64,000 bases of DNA from contig NZ_OY729424.1 of assembly GCF_963422335.1 (NCBI RefSeq), positions 3,038,001 through 3,102,000 on the forward strand. Direction: 5' to 3'. Both the position numbers and the translations under genes were made by a program. Below are positions 45,822 through 54,777 of this stretch, in pieces. The notes beneath the pieces were generated by a model. That model worked only from the letters and a program-made list of their open reading frames with translations, searched no databases and had not been told where the DNA came from. How positions within the stretch are numbered: position 1 is the first letter of the stretch; every line of letters begins with the position of its first letter. The stretch comes from an uncultured Roseateles sp. (GTDB taxonomy: Bacteria; Pseudomonadota; Gammaproteobacteria; Burkholderiales; Burkholderiaceae_C).

Positions 45822-47030
45822 TCAACTCTTGGCCAGAAAGGCCTTGATCAGGGGGCACAGGATGGCGACGATCTGCGCCGCCTCGTCCTCGCTCAGTATC
45901 AGCGGCGGCACCAGGCGTATCACCTTGTCGGCGGTGACGCTGATCAGCAAGCCCGCATCGGCGGCCTGGCTCAGCAGCACGCCGCAGGGGCGGTCCAGCT
46001 CGATGCCAATCATCAGGCCCTGGCCACGGATCTCGGTCACGCCGGCCACATCGGCCAGCTCACGACGCAGACCGGCGGTCAGCGCGGCGCCAACGGTGGC
46101 GGCATTGGCCATCAAGCCGTCCTCGACCATGATCTTCAGCGTCTCGACGCCGGCGCGCATCGCCAGCGGGTTGCCGCCGAAGGTCGTGCCGTGGTCGCCG
46201 GGGCCCATCACCGTCGAGGCCTTGGGGCCGCAGACGATGGCGCCGATGGGTACGCCCGAGCCCAGGCCCTTGGCCAGCGGCATCACGTCCGGGGTGATGC
46301 CGGCCCACTGGTGGGCGAACCACTTGCCGGTGCGGCCGATGCCGCACTGCACTTCATCGAGCATCAAGAGGATGTCGTGCGCGTCGCAGACGCGGCGCAG
46401 GTCTTTCAGGAACTGTATCGTCGCCGGGTTGATGCCGCCTTCGCCCTGAATCGTCTCCAGGAACACGGCGGTGACGTTCGGGTGCGCCTTCAGGGCGGCC
46501 TCGACGGCGGCGATATCGTTCAGCGGCACCCGCACAAAACCTTCGACCAGCGGGCCGAAGCCGGCCTGGATGCGCGGATTGGCCGTTGCCGACAGGGTGG
46601 CGATCGAGCGGCCGTGGAAGGCCCCCTCGAAGACGATCACCTCGGGGTTGTGGTTGCCGCGGTCATGGCCGTACTTGCGCGCGATCTTCAGTGCGCCCTC
46701 GTTGGCCTCCAGGCCCGAGTTGCAATAGAACACCGTGTCCATGCCCGAGAACTCAGCCAGCATCGCCGCCAACTCTTCGCGCATGGGCACGAAGTAGTAG
46801 TTGGAGCAGTGGATCAGCTTGGCGATCTGGTCCTGCAGGGCAGGCACCAGCTTCGGGTGGGCATGGCCCAGGGTGTTCACCGCGATGCCGCCCAAGCCGT
46901 CCAGGTATCGTCGACCCGCCGTGTCCCAGACCCAGCAACCCTGACCATGGCTCAAGGCGATGGGCAGACGGCCAAAGGTTTGCATCACATGCGGTTCGGT
47001 CGGTACGGCAGGCTTCTCAGGGGCGTTCAT
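45822..47030 (-). CDS. argD: Acetylornithine/N-succinyldiaminopimelate-type aminotransferase
   Basis: Class III PLP-dependent aminotransferase, 402 residues. Clear family segments are YLDGLGGIAVNTLGHAHP, FCNSGLEANEGALK-type YCNSGLEANEGALKIARKYG, FEGAFHGRS, LMLDEVQCGIGRTGK and the PLP lysine in PLAKGLGSGVPIGA. It makes N-acetylornithine for arginine synthesis, consistent with argF next to it. ATG 47030 has GGAGG 4 nt upstream. The leader carries a stem-loop immediately after the presumed transcription start. Confidence 0.93.
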   Translation of the reverse strand: MNAPEKPAVPTEPHVMQTFGRLPIALSHGQGCWVWDTAGRRYLDGLGGIAVNTLGHAHPKLVPALQDQIAKLIHCSNYYFVPMREELAAMLAEFSGMDTVFYCNSGLEANEGALKIARKYGHDRGNHNPEVIVFEGAFHGRSIATLSATANPRIQAGFGPLVEGFVRVPLNDIAAVEAALKAHPNVTAVFLETIQGEGGINPATIQFLKDLRRVCDAHDILLMLDEVQCGIGRTGKWFAHQWAGITPDVMPLAKGLGSGVPIGAIVCGPKASTVMGPGDHGTTFGGNPLAMRAGVETLKIMVEDGLMANAATVGAALTAGLRRELADVAGVTEIRGQGLMIGIELDRPCGVLLSQAADAGLLISVTADKVIRLVPPLILSEDEAAQIVAILCPLIKAFLAKS

Positions 47031-47063
47031 CAATCCTCCAAAGGGGTTGCGGGGGAATAAAAA

Positions 47064-47090
47064 AGGCATCCCGGAAATGCGGGGATGCCT
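47064..47090 (-). promoter_or_regulatory. Stem-loop with U-tract in the argD leader
   Basis: On the minus strand AGGCATCCC pairs with GGGATGCCT (9 bp, 9-nt loop), followed by six U residues, 34 nt before the argD ATG. It looks like an intrinsic terminator but lies inside the leader of argD, since the upstream gene is divergent. It may act as an attenuator or a protective 5' hairpin. Confidence 0.55.
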
Positions 47091-47095
47091 GAACC

Positions 47096-47123
47096 ATTCT
47101 ATAGGGCTGATGTGTGCGAACAA
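47096..47123 (-). promoter_or_regulatory. Probable promoter of argD-argF
   Basis: On the minus strand -35 TTGTTC (47123-47118) and -10 TAGAAT (47101-47096) are separated by 16 nt. The predicted start, near 47089, falls at the base of the leader stem-loop. Confidence 0.45.
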
Positions 47124-47224
47124 GCGTCAGCTGCCCAAAACCACCGGCCTGAAGCCTGTTGCAGGGCGGCTGGCGTGCTGCGCTGCAACACAAGCAAGGC
47201 ACAATACTGGTTTTACGTTCCAGC

Positions 47225-47563
47225 ATGACGCCGTCCCTCCCCAAACCCCGCGAAGTCTTTATCCAGGGCCTGACCCTGGAAGGCAAGACGTTCAGACCCA
47301 GCGATTGGGCCGAGCGGCTGGCCGGCGCGATGTCCTGCTTCCGCCCCGGCGGCGGCAAGGGTGGCATCGGCGCCTACATCGGCTATTCACCGTATTGCGT
47401 GCCGCGCGTGATCAACGGCATCAAGTGCGTGATCGTCAACGAAGAACTGAAAAGCCTGGAGCCCATGGCCTGGGACTTCGTGATGAACTTCGCTCGAGAC
47501 AACCGCTTGCAGGTGGCCGAAGCCTGTTTGTTGCCCGAGGGCGGTGCGCCCAGCAAGGATTGA
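47225..47563 (+). CDS. DUF3579 protein
   Basis: A conserved betaproteobacterial protein of 112 residues, no signal peptide. Segments REVFIQGLTLEGKTFRPSDWAERLAGAM and YSPYCVPRVINGIKCVIVNE match the DUF3579 family. ATG 47225 is chosen; the upstream in-frame start (47159) gives a non-conserved extension. It is divergent from argD and convergent with rpsT, the usual betaproteobacterial order. Its role is unknown. Confidence 0.85.
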   Translation: MTPSLPKPREVFIQGLTLEGKTFRPSDWAERLAGAMSCFRPGGGKGGIGAYIGYSPYCVPRVINGIKCVIVNEELKSLEPMAWDFVMNFARDNRLQVAEACLLPEGGAPSKD

Positions 47564-47585
47564 TTTCCCGCCCGAAATGCGAAAA

Positions 47586-47601
47586 GCCCGTTCGAGCGGG
47601 C
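47586..47601 (-). terminator. Third (distal) tandem terminator after rpsT
   Basis: Minus-strand stem GCCCG/CGGGC with loop, followed by UUUU. It is the last of three consecutive hairpins between DUF3579 and rpsT. Confidence 0.6.
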
Positions 47602-47614
47602 CATCATGCAAAAA

Positions 47615-47630
47615 GCCCGCTTTCGCGGGC
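47615..47630 (-). terminator. Second tandem terminator after rpsT
   Basis: Perfect 6-bp stem GCCCGC/GCGGGC around a GAAA tetraloop on the minus strand, followed by UUUUU. The spacing of about 30 nt to the other two hairpins is regular. Confidence 0.75.
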
Positions 47631-47641
47631 CGAATAAACAA

Positions 47642-47663
47642 AAAGCCCGCCGAAGCGGGCTTT
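47642..47663 (-). terminator. First tandem terminator after rpsT, bidirectional
   Basis: Stem AAAGCCCGC/GCGGGCTTT with a 4-nt loop. The minus strand reads on into UUUUUG and the plus strand has UUUGUGCUUU, so it can stop both rpsT and the convergent DUF3579 transcript. Confidence 0.8.
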
Positions 47664-47685
47664 GTGCTTTGCACCAGGGAGGCTG

Positions 47686-47988
47686 TTAGGCGGCTGCAGC
47701 CAGCGCCTTGATCTTCGCAGACAGACGGCTCTTGTGACGAGCAGCCTTGTTCTTGTGGAAGATGCCCTTGTCAGCCACCGAGTCGATGACGGTCTGAGCG
47801 GTCTGGAACAGCTCGGCTGCCTTGGCCTTGTCGCCAGTCAGCACAGCTTTTTGCACGTTCTTGATGACCGTGCGGAATTTGGAGCGCAGCGCCGTGTTGG
47901 CGGCGTTCAGCTTGACGTCTTGGCGAGCGCGTTTGCGACCCGATGCCAGACGGACGGTTTTCTTTTTGGCTTTGGAAGAAGTGGCCAT
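47686..47988 (-). CDS. rpsT: 30S ribosomal protein S20
   Basis: Ribosomal protein S20, 100 residues, basic and alanine-rich with the typical N-terminus [20 protein letters not shown] and the segment [19 protein letters not shown]. It binds 16S rRNA early in small-subunit assembly. ATG 47988 is taken from the family start. A strong promoter lies upstream (48023-48052) and three terminators follow, so it is a stand-alone transcription unit. Confidence 0.97.
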   Translation of the reverse strand: MATSSKAKKKTVRLASGRKRARQDVKLNAANTALRSKFRTVIKNVQKAVLTGDKAKAAELFQTAQTVIDSVADKGIFHKNKAARHKSRLSAKIKALAAAA

Positions 47989-48022
47989 GCTGTAATGGTG
48001 CCCAGTTGGTGCAAAGACGACG

Positions 48023-48052
48023 AGTATAGCATTTATACGGCCACTTAGCCAA
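48023..48052 (-). promoter_or_regulatory. Promoter of rpsT
   Basis: On the minus strand -35 TTGGCT (48052-48047) and -10 TATACT (48028-48023) with an 18-nt spacer, about 35 nt before the rpsT ATG. It is the best-looking sigma-70 promoter in this part of the window. Confidence 0.75.
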
Positions 48053-48186
48053 GTTCGGTGACAGGGGCGCGGCAGAGGCCGTGCAAAAACCGGCATCGCA
48101 GCGGCGATTTTGCCCGGGTCGGACCCGATAATGCGGCCGTTCCAGCCCCTCCTGCGCCCAGGCGCCCATGCTCTTCGTCTGACTAC

Positions 48187-49752
48187 ATGAATCTTCTACG
48201 GGCCGCCTCGATTGTTTCCCTGTTGACCCTGGTATCCCGCATCACCGGCCTGGTGCGCGAGCAGATGGTGGCCTCGCTGTTTGGCGCCAATGCGATGACC
48301 GATGCCTTCAATGTGGCCTTCCGCATTCCGAACCTGCTGCGTCGGCTGTTTGCGGAAGGAGCCTTTTCCCAGGCCTTTGTACCGCTGCTGGCCACCACCC
48401 GGGCCGAGCGGGGTGACGAGGCCACGCAGGCGCTGATCGATGCCGCAGCCACCCTGCTGGCCTGGGCCCTGCTGGCCACCTGCGCTTTAGGCGTTGTCGC
48501 CACGCCTGCGCTGGTCTGGCTGCTCGCCTCGGGCATGGAAGGAGATGGTCGCGAGGCGGCCATCTCGATGACCCGCTTCATGTTCCCCTATATCGGCCTG
48601 ATCTCCATGGTCTCCCTGGCCGCCGGCGTGCTCAACACCTGGAAGAAGTTTGTTGTGCCCGCTGCCACGCCGGTGCTGCTCAACCTGTCGTGGATCGCCG
48701 CCGGCTGGTGGCTGTCGCCCTACATGCCCGGCTGGGGCATGCCGCCCATCTATGCCTTGGCCGTCGGCGTGATGGTTGGCGGCCTGCTGCAACTGGCCGT
48801 GCAGGTGCCGGCGCTGAAGCGCATCGGCCGCCTGCCGCGCATCGCACTGAATCCGAAGCGCCTGAAGACCGCCTGGCAGCACGAGGGTGTGCGCAATCTG
48901 GTGCGGCGCATGGGCCCGGCGGTGCTGGGCGTGTCGGTGGCGCCGGTGTCCTTGATGATCAACAGCCAGATTGCCTCGCATATTGCCGTCGGCGCCATGT
49001 CCTGGCTGACCTATGCCGACCGGCTGATGGAACTGCCCACTGCCTTGCTGGGCATTGCGCTGGGCGTGGTGCTGACCGCGCAACTGGCGGCAGCGCAGGG
49101 CCGAGGGGATACGGCTGCCTATTCGGCGCTGCTCGATTGGGGCCTGCGCCTGGCGCTGCTGCTGGCCCTGCCTTGCGCGGTGGCCCTGCTGGTGTTTGCC
49201 CAGCCCATGGTGGCGGTGCTGTACCACCGCGGCGCCTTCCAGGCCGCAGACGTGCAGAACACGACATTCGCGTTGATGGGCTATGGCGTCGGCCTGCTGG
49301 GCATCATCGCCGTCAAGGTGCTGGCGCCGGCTTTTTATGCGCGGCAGGACTTCCGCACGCCGCTGCGCATCAGCATCATTTCATTGCTTGTGACGCAGGG
49401 CATGAATGCGCTGTTCGTGCCCTGGCTGGGCATTGCCGGGCTGACCTTGTCGATCGGCGTGGCGGCCTTGCTGAATGCCTGGCTGCTGTTCCGCGGCCTG
49501 CGGCGGCTGGGGGGCTACAGCGCTCAGCCGGGCTGGATGGCCTTTGCACCGCGCATCATCGTCGGCTCGGCCTTGATGGGCGGCCTGATGTGGGCGGCTG
49601 CTCACTACCTCGACTGGATCGCCCTGGGGGCCACCGACGGCCTGCGGGCACTGTACCTGGCCGGTGTGCTGGCCGCCTCGGCCATCGTCTATTTCGCGGC
49701 GCTGCTGCTGATGGGCATCAATTTGCGCCAATTTGCCAAACGGACTGTTTAG
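48187..49752 (+). CDS. murJ: Lipid II flippase MurJ
   Basis: Inner-membrane MOP-superfamily flippase, 521 residues (E. coli MurJ has 511), moving lipid II across the membrane for peptidoglycan synthesis. The N-terminus [20 protein letters not shown] and the segments [29 protein letters not shown] are diagnostic, with 14 hydrophobic segments overall. ATG 48187 is chosen on family start; the frame is open further upstream. It is divergent from rpsT, as in many Betaproteobacteria. Confidence 0.94.
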   Translation: MNLLRAASIVSLLTLVSRITGLVREQMVASLFGANAMTDAFNVAFRIPNLLRRLFAEGAFSQAFVPLLATTRAERGDEATQALIDAAATLLAWALLATCALGVVATPALVWLLASGMEGDGREAAISMTRFMFPYIGLISMVSLAAGVLNTWKKFVVPAATPVLLNLSWIAAGWWLSPYMPGWGMPPIYALAVGVMVGGLLQLAVQVPALKRIGRLPRIALNPKRLKTAWQHEGVRNLVRRMGPAVLGVSVAPVSLMINSQIASHIAVGAMSWLTYADRLMELPTALLGIALGVVLTAQLAAAQGRGDTAAYSALLDWGLRLALLLALPCAVALLVFAQPMVAVLYHRGAFQAADVQNTTFALMGYGVGLLGIIAVKVLAPAFYARQDFRTPLRISIISLLVTQGMNALFVPWLGIAGLTLSIGVAALLNAWLLFRGLRRLGGYSAQPGWMAFAPRIIVGSALMGGLMWAAAHYLDWIALGATDGLRALYLAGVLAASAIVYFAALLLMGINLRQFAKRTV

Positions 49753-49781
49753 ACGCCCCGTAGACTGCCTAAACTGTCGCC

Positions 49782-50666
49782 ATGAGTTCATCCCTACGCC
49801 TGGAGGCGCCCAGCGCGCTGGAATACTTTCAAAGCCTGGTGGCCGATGACGCCAGCCTGCCGCTGTTCGAGGCTGCAGTGTCGCTGGCCCAGGACGAATT
49901 CGCCGGTCTGGACGTGCAGTCGGTACTGGCCGAGATGGATGCCCTGGGTGCGCGTCTGCGCCGGCGCATCCCGGCCGACAGCAGCCCGACCAACAAGCTG
50001 CGCTGGTTGAACAGCTACTTCTTTCAGGAGCTGGGCTTCGCCGGCAACGTCAACAACTTCTACGACATGCACAACAGCTTTGTGCATCAGGTGCTGAGCC
50101 GCCGGCGCGGTATACCGATCACCCTGGCGCTGATCTATATGGAGCTGGCAGGTCAGATCGGCCTGCTGGCGCGGGGCATCTCCTTCCCCGGCCATTTCCT
50201 GGTCAAGCTGCGCATGTCGCAGGGCGAGGTGGTGATAGACCCGTTCACCGGCAACTCGCTGTCGCGCGAGCATTTGGAGGAGTTGCTGACCCCCTACCGC
50301 CAGGCTCAGGGCGAGAGCGGCGGGCCGGACGGCCAAGAGCCGGCCACGCCGCTGGCGCTTTTCCTGCGGCCGGCGGCACCGCGCGAGGTGATTGCCCGCA
50401 TGCTGCGCAATCTGAAGGAAATCCATCGCAGCAATCTGGACTGGGCCCGTGTGCTGGCGGTGATGCAGCGCCTGGTGCTGCTGCTGCCCGATGCGCCCAC
50501 CGAGCGGCGGGACCGCGGCCAGGCCTTCGAGCATCTGGGGCATTTCGATGCAGCCGCCGCCGACTATGTCCAGTATCTGGAGCAATGTCCCGAGGCGCCC
50601 GATCATGCCAGCGTCAAGCAACGCCTGTTCGGGCTGCGCGGTGACGGGCGGTACCGCTTGCACTAG
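49782..50666 (+). CDS. SirB1-family protein (transglutaminase-like plus TPR-like)
   Basis: A 294-residue cytoplasmic protein of the SirB1/UPF0162 family. The transglutaminase-like core includes NVNNFYDMHNSFVHQVLSRRRGIPITLALIYMELA and GISFPGHFLVKLR, followed by a C-terminal helical repeat region (RDRGQAFEHLGHFDAAAADYVQYLEQCP). The usual transglutaminase catalytic cysteine is not obvious in the core; serine occupies the HNSFVH position. Function in bacteria is unclear. It lies 29 nt after murJ and may be co-transcribed. Confidence 0.85.
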   Translation: MSSSLRLEAPSALEYFQSLVADDASLPLFEAAVSLAQDEFAGLDVQSVLAEMDALGARLRRRIPADSSPTNKLRWLNSYFFQELGFAGNVNNFYDMHNSFVHQVLSRRRGIPITLALIYMELAGQIGLLARGISFPGHFLVKLRMSQGEVVIDPFTGNSLSREHLEELLTPYRQAQGESGGPDGQEPATPLALFLRPAAPREVIARMLRNLKEIHRSNLDWARVLAVMQRLVLLLPDAPTERRDRGQAFEHLGHFDAAAADYVQYLEQCPEAPDHASVKQRLFGLRGDGRYRLH

Positions 50667-50747
50667 CGGGCGGCGGCCGCGCCTTAGAATCCCGGCCGGC
50701 GGACTCAATCTGCCGTCGCCCACTTTTTCAGGACTCACCCACAGCGG

Positions 50748-51809
50748 ATGAACCTCAGCACCCACCAACGCAAAGCGCTCAGCTGGGCGGCCCTGGCCGC
50801 CTTGTTTTTTGCCGTTCTCTGGCTGCTGTCGCCGGTGCTGGCGCCGTTCATCGTCGCCGGGCTGCTGGCCTATGCCCTGCACCCGGCGGTGGAGCGCCTG
50901 GTCAGGCGCGGCGTGCCGCGCCTGCTGGCGGTGCTGCTGCTGGAGCTGGCATTTTTTCTCGGTGCGCTGGCGCTGCTGCTGCTGATCGTGCCGATACTGA
51001 GCAAGGAGTTGCCACTGCTGCGCGACCAGATTCCGCTGCTCGCCACGGCGCTGAACGAGCATCTGGTGCCCTGGCTGGCGCAGTTCGGCATCAATGTCGC
51101 GCTGGACACGGCCAGCATCAAGGCCTTTGTCGTCAAGTATCTGGACGCGAATCTGGAGGATTGGCTTGGCACGGCCTTGAGTTCGGCGCGCATCGGCGGC
51201 AGCTTTCTGCTCGCCCTTGTGGGCAATGCGGTGCTGATGCCGGTGGTCCTGTTCTATCTGCTGATGGACTGGAACCATTTGTTGGCGAGGGCCTGGAGCC
51301 TGGTGCCGCCGCGGGTGCGCGAGCCCACCGCCGCCTTCCTGGGTGACTGCGACGCCATGCTGGGCCAGTACCTGCGCGGCCAGATCCTGGTGATGCTGAT
51401 ACTGGCGGTGTTCTACAGCGTCGCGCTGGCGCTGGCACGTTTCGACCTGGCCCTGCCGGTCGGTGTGTTCACCGGGCTGGCCGTCTTCATTCCCTATGTC
51501 GGCTTCGGCCTGGGCCTGTTGCTGGCCCTGCTGGCCGGCGTGCTGCAGTTCGCCAGCCTGTATGGGGTGCTGGCGGTGGCCGTGATCTATGGCCTGGGCC
51601 AGGTGCTGGAGGGCTTTGTGCTGACGCCGCGCCTGGTTGGCGAGCGCATCGGCCTGAGCCCGTTGACAGTGATTTTTGCCTTGCTGGCGTTTGGCCATCT
51701 GTTCGGGTTTGTCGGTGTGATGATCGCCTTGCCGGTCAGCGCGCTGGGTGTGGTGGCCGGTATGCGGGTGCACAGGCTGTACCTGGGCAGCCGCCTGTTC
51801 CGCGGTTGA
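50748..51809 (+). CDS. AI-2E-type (PerM/TqsA family) membrane permease
   Basis: A 353-residue membrane protein with about eight hydrophobic segments and the family hallmarks LLSPVLAPFIVAGLLAYALHPAVERL at the N-terminus and VFTGLAVFIPYVGFGLGLLLALLAG near residue 240. It has a large soluble helical segment in between. Family members include putative transporters of autoinducer-2 and Na+/H+ antiporters, so the substrate is open. It lies 18 nt before hda. Confidence 0.88.
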   Translation: MNLSTHQRKALSWAALAALFFAVLWLLSPVLAPFIVAGLLAYALHPAVERLVRRGVPRLLAVLLLELAFFLGALALLLLIVPILSKELPLLRDQIPLLATALNEHLVPWLAQFGINVALDTASIKAFVVKYLDANLEDWLGTALSSARIGGSFLLALVGNAVLMPVVLFYLLMDWNHLLARAWSLVPPRVREPTAAFLGDCDAMLGQYLRGQILVMLILAVFYSVALALARFDLALPVGVFTGLAVFIPYVGFGLGLLLALLAGVLQFASLYGVLAVAVIYGLGQVLEGFVLTPRLVGERIGLSPLTVIFALLAFGHLFGFVGVMIALPVSALGVVAGMRVHRLYLGSRLFRG

Positions 51810-51827
51810 GCCAGGGATGAGTGCACG

Positions 51828-52508
51828 TTGAAGCAGATTCCCCTGTCCCTGGGCCCGGAGCCCACGCTGAGCTTTGACAGCTTTCTGCCCGGCGCCAATG
51901 CGGCGGCCCTGGCCCATCTGCAGGGCTTGAACACCGGCTCGCCGCCTGTCTTTTTGTGGGGGCCGCATGGCAGTGGCAAGACCCATGTCTTGCGTGCGCT
52001 GGCTAAAACCTGGCAGCAGCAGGGCGGGCAGGTCGGATGGTATGACCTGAACACGCCCTTGCCCTGGGGTGTGGACGCCAACCAGAGCCTGCTGCTGATG
52101 GACGATTGCGATCTGTTCGACGCCGACCGCCAGCATGCTGCCTTCGCGCTGTTCGTGGAGGCGGCGACCCTGGGCCTGTCGGTGGTGGCCGCAGGTGCCT
52201 TGCCGCCGGTCGATCTGGCCGTGCGCGAGGATTTGCGCACCCGTCTGGGCTGGGGGCCGGTGTTCGGCCTGCAGCCGCTGAGCGAGCCGGAGATGCGGGC
52301 GGCGCTGCGTCGTGAGGCGGACCGCCGCGGCATCTTCCTCTCCGACGAGGTGATGGACTATCTGCTGACCCGCTTTGCGCGGGACCTGAAACACCTGATG
52401 CAGCTGCTGGACAGGCTGGACGTGTTCGCGATGTCGCACAAGCGCGGCGTCACCGTTCCCCTGCTCAAGCAGATGCTTGCCGATGCTGAAGAAGAAGTAA
52501 AACCATGA
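51828..52508 (+). CDS. hda: DnaA regulatory inactivator Hda
   Basis: AAA+ protein, 226 residues, homologous to the DnaA ATPase domain. With the sliding clamp it promotes hydrolysis of DnaA-ATP to prevent re-initiation. Visible: the N-terminal clamp-binding motif QIPLSL, Walker A WGPHGSGKTHVLRAL, Walker B LLLMDDCDLFD, and sensor-2 region RFARDLKHLMQLLDRLD. The only in-frame start before the upstream stop is TTG 51828. It overlaps the next gene by ATGA. Confidence 0.88.
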   Translation: MKQIPLSLGPEPTLSFDSFLPGANAAALAHLQGLNTGSPPVFLWGPHGSGKTHVLRALAKTWQQQGGQVGWYDLNTPLPWGVDANQSLLLMDDCDLFDADRQHAAFALFVEAATLGLSVVAAGALPPVDLAVREDLRTRLGWGPVFGLQPLSEPEMRAALRREADRRGIFLSDEVMDYLLTRFARDLKHLMQLLDRLDVFAMSHKRGVTVPLLKQMLADAEEEVKP

Positions 52509-53185
52509 ACCTGACCCTTTTTGACCTCGATGGCACGCTGATCCCGACCGACTCTGATCATGCTTTCGGCCAGTTCATGGTCGATATCGGCTGGACCGAT
52601 GGGGACAACTGGTCCCGCCGCAACGATGAGTTCTATGCTCAGTACCAGGCCGGCCGGCTGGATCTGGATGCCTACGTCGATTTCGCCACCTCGGTGTGGC
52701 GCGCGAGGCCGCCGGCCGAGTACCTGGCGGCGCGCCAGCGCTTCATGCGCGAGGTGATGGCCCCGGCGATGCACGACAATGCGCGGTCCCTGGTGCGTGA
52801 CCACCAGCAGGCCGGCGACCTGGTGGCCATCGTCACGGCGACGAATGAATTCGTCACCGAGCCGATCGCCGAGGCCTTTGGCGTGCCCCATCTGATCGCC
52901 GTGGAGCTGGAGCGCCTGGCCGCGGTGGACGGACATGCACCCTATACCGGCGCGGTGCGCGGTGTGCCTTCGTACCAGGCCGGAAAGATCAAGCGGGTGC
53001 AGGACTGGCTGCAGGCGCAGGGCCGGCGCTGGGAAGATTTCGAGCGCATCACGTTCTACAGTGATTCAATCAACGACCTGCCCTTGCTGGAGCGGGTGAG
53101 CCATCCGGTGGCCACCAACCCGACCCCGGCACTGGAGCACATTGCGCGCGAGCGCGGCTGGACCATTCTGAAACTCTTCGCATGA
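52505..53185 (+). CDS. HAD-family hydrolase (HAD-IB, SerB-like)
   Basis: A 226-residue phosphatase of the HAD superfamily. Motif I is FDLDGTLIPTDSD at the N-terminus, motif II lies in VAIVTATNEF, and motif III/IV in ITFYSDSINDLPLLE with a preceding lysine in AGKIKRV. The helical cap type places it in subfamily IB with phosphoserine phosphatases. Overlaps of 4 nt with hda and with pcnB show one operon. The substrate is unknown. Confidence 0.88.
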   Translation: MNLTLFDLDGTLIPTDSDHAFGQFMVDIGWTDGDNWSRRNDEFYAQYQAGRLDLDAYVDFATSVWRARPPAEYLAARQRFMREVMAPAMHDNARSLVRDHQQAGDLVAIVTATNEFVTEPIAEAFGVPHLIAVELERLAAVDGHAPYTGAVRGVPSYQAGKIKRVQDWLQAQGRRWEDFERITFYSDSINDLPLLERVSHPVATNPTPALEHIARERGWTILKLFA

Positions 53186-54771
53186 TCAAGACCTTCATAG
53201 ACAAGCTGCTGGGCAAGCCCGCGGCCGGTGCCAAGGGTGCCAAGAGCGTGTTGGGCAAGCGCGTCGAAATTCCGCTGGCCGAGCATCAGATCGACAAGAC
53301 CTTGCTCGACGACCACGCGGTGCGTGTCGTCAAGACACTGGTCGACGCCGGTTTCGAGGCCTTCATCGTTGGCGGCGCGGTGCGCGACCTGGTGGTCGGC
53401 AAGCGGCCCAAGGACTTCGACGTGGCCACCAATGCCACGCCGGAGGACGTGAAGCGCCTGTTCCGCCGCGCCTTCATCATCGGCCGGCGTTTCCGCATCG
53501 TCCATGTGGTGTTCGGTCGCGGACGCGAGCACGAAGTGATCGAGGTCTCGACCTTCCGCGCGCTGCTGGTCAATGACGACGCTGAGCAGGTCGCCGGCAA
53601 CGAGAAGACCTCCAAGGCCGAGATGGCCGGCAAGAGCCATGTGGTGGATGCCAGCGGCCGCGTGCTGCGCGACAACGTCTGGGGCCCGCAGATCGAGGAC
53701 GCGGCGCGCCGCGACTTCACCATCAATGCGATGTACTACGACCCGGTACGCGAGGTGGTGGTGGACTATCACAGGGGCCTGGCCGATGCACGCAAGAAGG
53801 TGCTGCGCATGATCGGAGACCCGGAGACCCGGTATCGCGAAGACCCGGTGCGCATCATCCGCGTCGTGCGCTTTGCCGCCAAGCTGGGCTTCGACATCGA
53901 GCCCAAGACCCGCGCACCGATCAAGAAGATGGCCGAGCAACTGGCCAATGTGCCGGCCTCGCGAATGTTCGACGAGATGATCAAGCTCTTGCAGACTGGC
54001 CATTCGCTGGCGAGTCTCGAAGAGCTGCGCAAGCAGGGCCTGCACAAGGGCATCTTCCCGATTCTCGACGTGGTGCTGGAAGACGCGCACCGCAAGGATG
54101 GCCGCGACGCCTTCGTCAAACGGGCGCTGGAAGACACCGATCTGCGCGTCAACGAGGGCCGTGGCGTGTCGCCGAGTTTCATGTTGGCCTGCATGCTCTG
54201 GCACGACGTGCTGGACCACTGGAACCGCCTGAAGGCCGGCGGCGAACCTCCGGTGCCGGCGCTGCAGCAGGCGATCGAGACGGTGTTCGATGCTCGCATC
54301 GGCGACATCTCGGGCCGAGGCCGTCTGGCCGGCGATATGCGCGAGATCTGGATGATGCAGCCGCGCTTCGAGCGTCGCAGCGGCAGTGGCCCGCTGGGCC
54401 TGGTCGACCAGCCGCGCTACCGCGCCGGCTTCGATTTCCTGCGTCTGCGCGCCGACGCCGGCGAGGTTGATCCGGCCCTGGCCGACTGGTGGGAAGACTT
54501 TGCACTGGGCAGCGACGACGAGCGCCAGGCGCTGCTGGAAGTGGCCCGCGAGGCCGACCGCCTGCGCCGCGGCAACAGCCCGGCCCGCGCCGAGATGCCG
54601 CCGGCAGGGCCTCGCGCCCCGCGTTCGGAGGCTGACAGTGAAGGCGAGGGCGGTGCTCCGGCCGCCAAGAAACGCCGCCGCCGTCGCAAGCCCGCCTCCC
54701 GAGGTGGCGCGGGAGGTGCTGCAGGCGGTGGCTCCGAGGGCGGCGCACCGCCGCCGGCCGCCGAGCATTGA
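53182..54771 (+). CDS. pcnB: Poly(A) polymerase I
   Basis: Nucleotidyltransferase-superfamily enzyme, 529 residues, adding 3' poly(A) tails that promote RNA decay. The head domain carries IVGGAVRDLVVGKRPKDFDV with the catalytic Asp pair in DFD, then RRAFIIGRRFRIVHVVF. An RNA-binding helical domain follows. The C-terminus is a low-complexity basic tail (KKRRRRRKPASRGG, then Gly-rich), typical for RNA binding in PcnB. The pcnB-folK order is the same as in E. coli. It starts in an ATGA overlap. Confidence 0.93.
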   Translation: MIKTFIDKLLGKPAAGAKGAKSVLGKRVEIPLAEHQIDKTLLDDHAVRVVKTLVDAGFEAFIVGGAVRDLVVGKRPKDFDVATNATPEDVKRLFRRAFIIGRRFRIVHVVFGRGREHEVIEVSTFRALLVNDDAEQVAGNEKTSKAEMAGKSHVVDASGRVLRDNVWGPQIEDAARRDFTINAMYYDPVREVVVDYHRGLADARKKVLRMIGDPETRYREDPVRIIRVVRFAAKLGFDIEPKTRAPIKKMAEQLANVPASRMFDEMIKLLQTGHSLASLEELRKQGLHKGIFPILDVVLEDAHRKDGRDAFVKRALEDTDLRVNEGRGVSPSFMLACMLWHDVLDHWNRLKAGGEPPVPALQQAIETVFDARIGDISGRGRLAGDMREIWMMQPRFERRSGSGPLGLVDQPRYRAGFDFLRLRADAGEVDPALADWWEDFALGSDDERQALLEVAREADRLRRGNSPARAEMPPAGPRAPRSEADSEGEGGAPAAKKRRRRRKPASRGGAGGAAGGGSEGGAPPPAAEH

Positions 54772-54777
54772 GTCGTC

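Noticed and set aside
47586..47663. CRISPR-like short repeats
   Set aside because: The three units are hairpins with U-tails and nearly no spacer between them; they read as tandem terminators.
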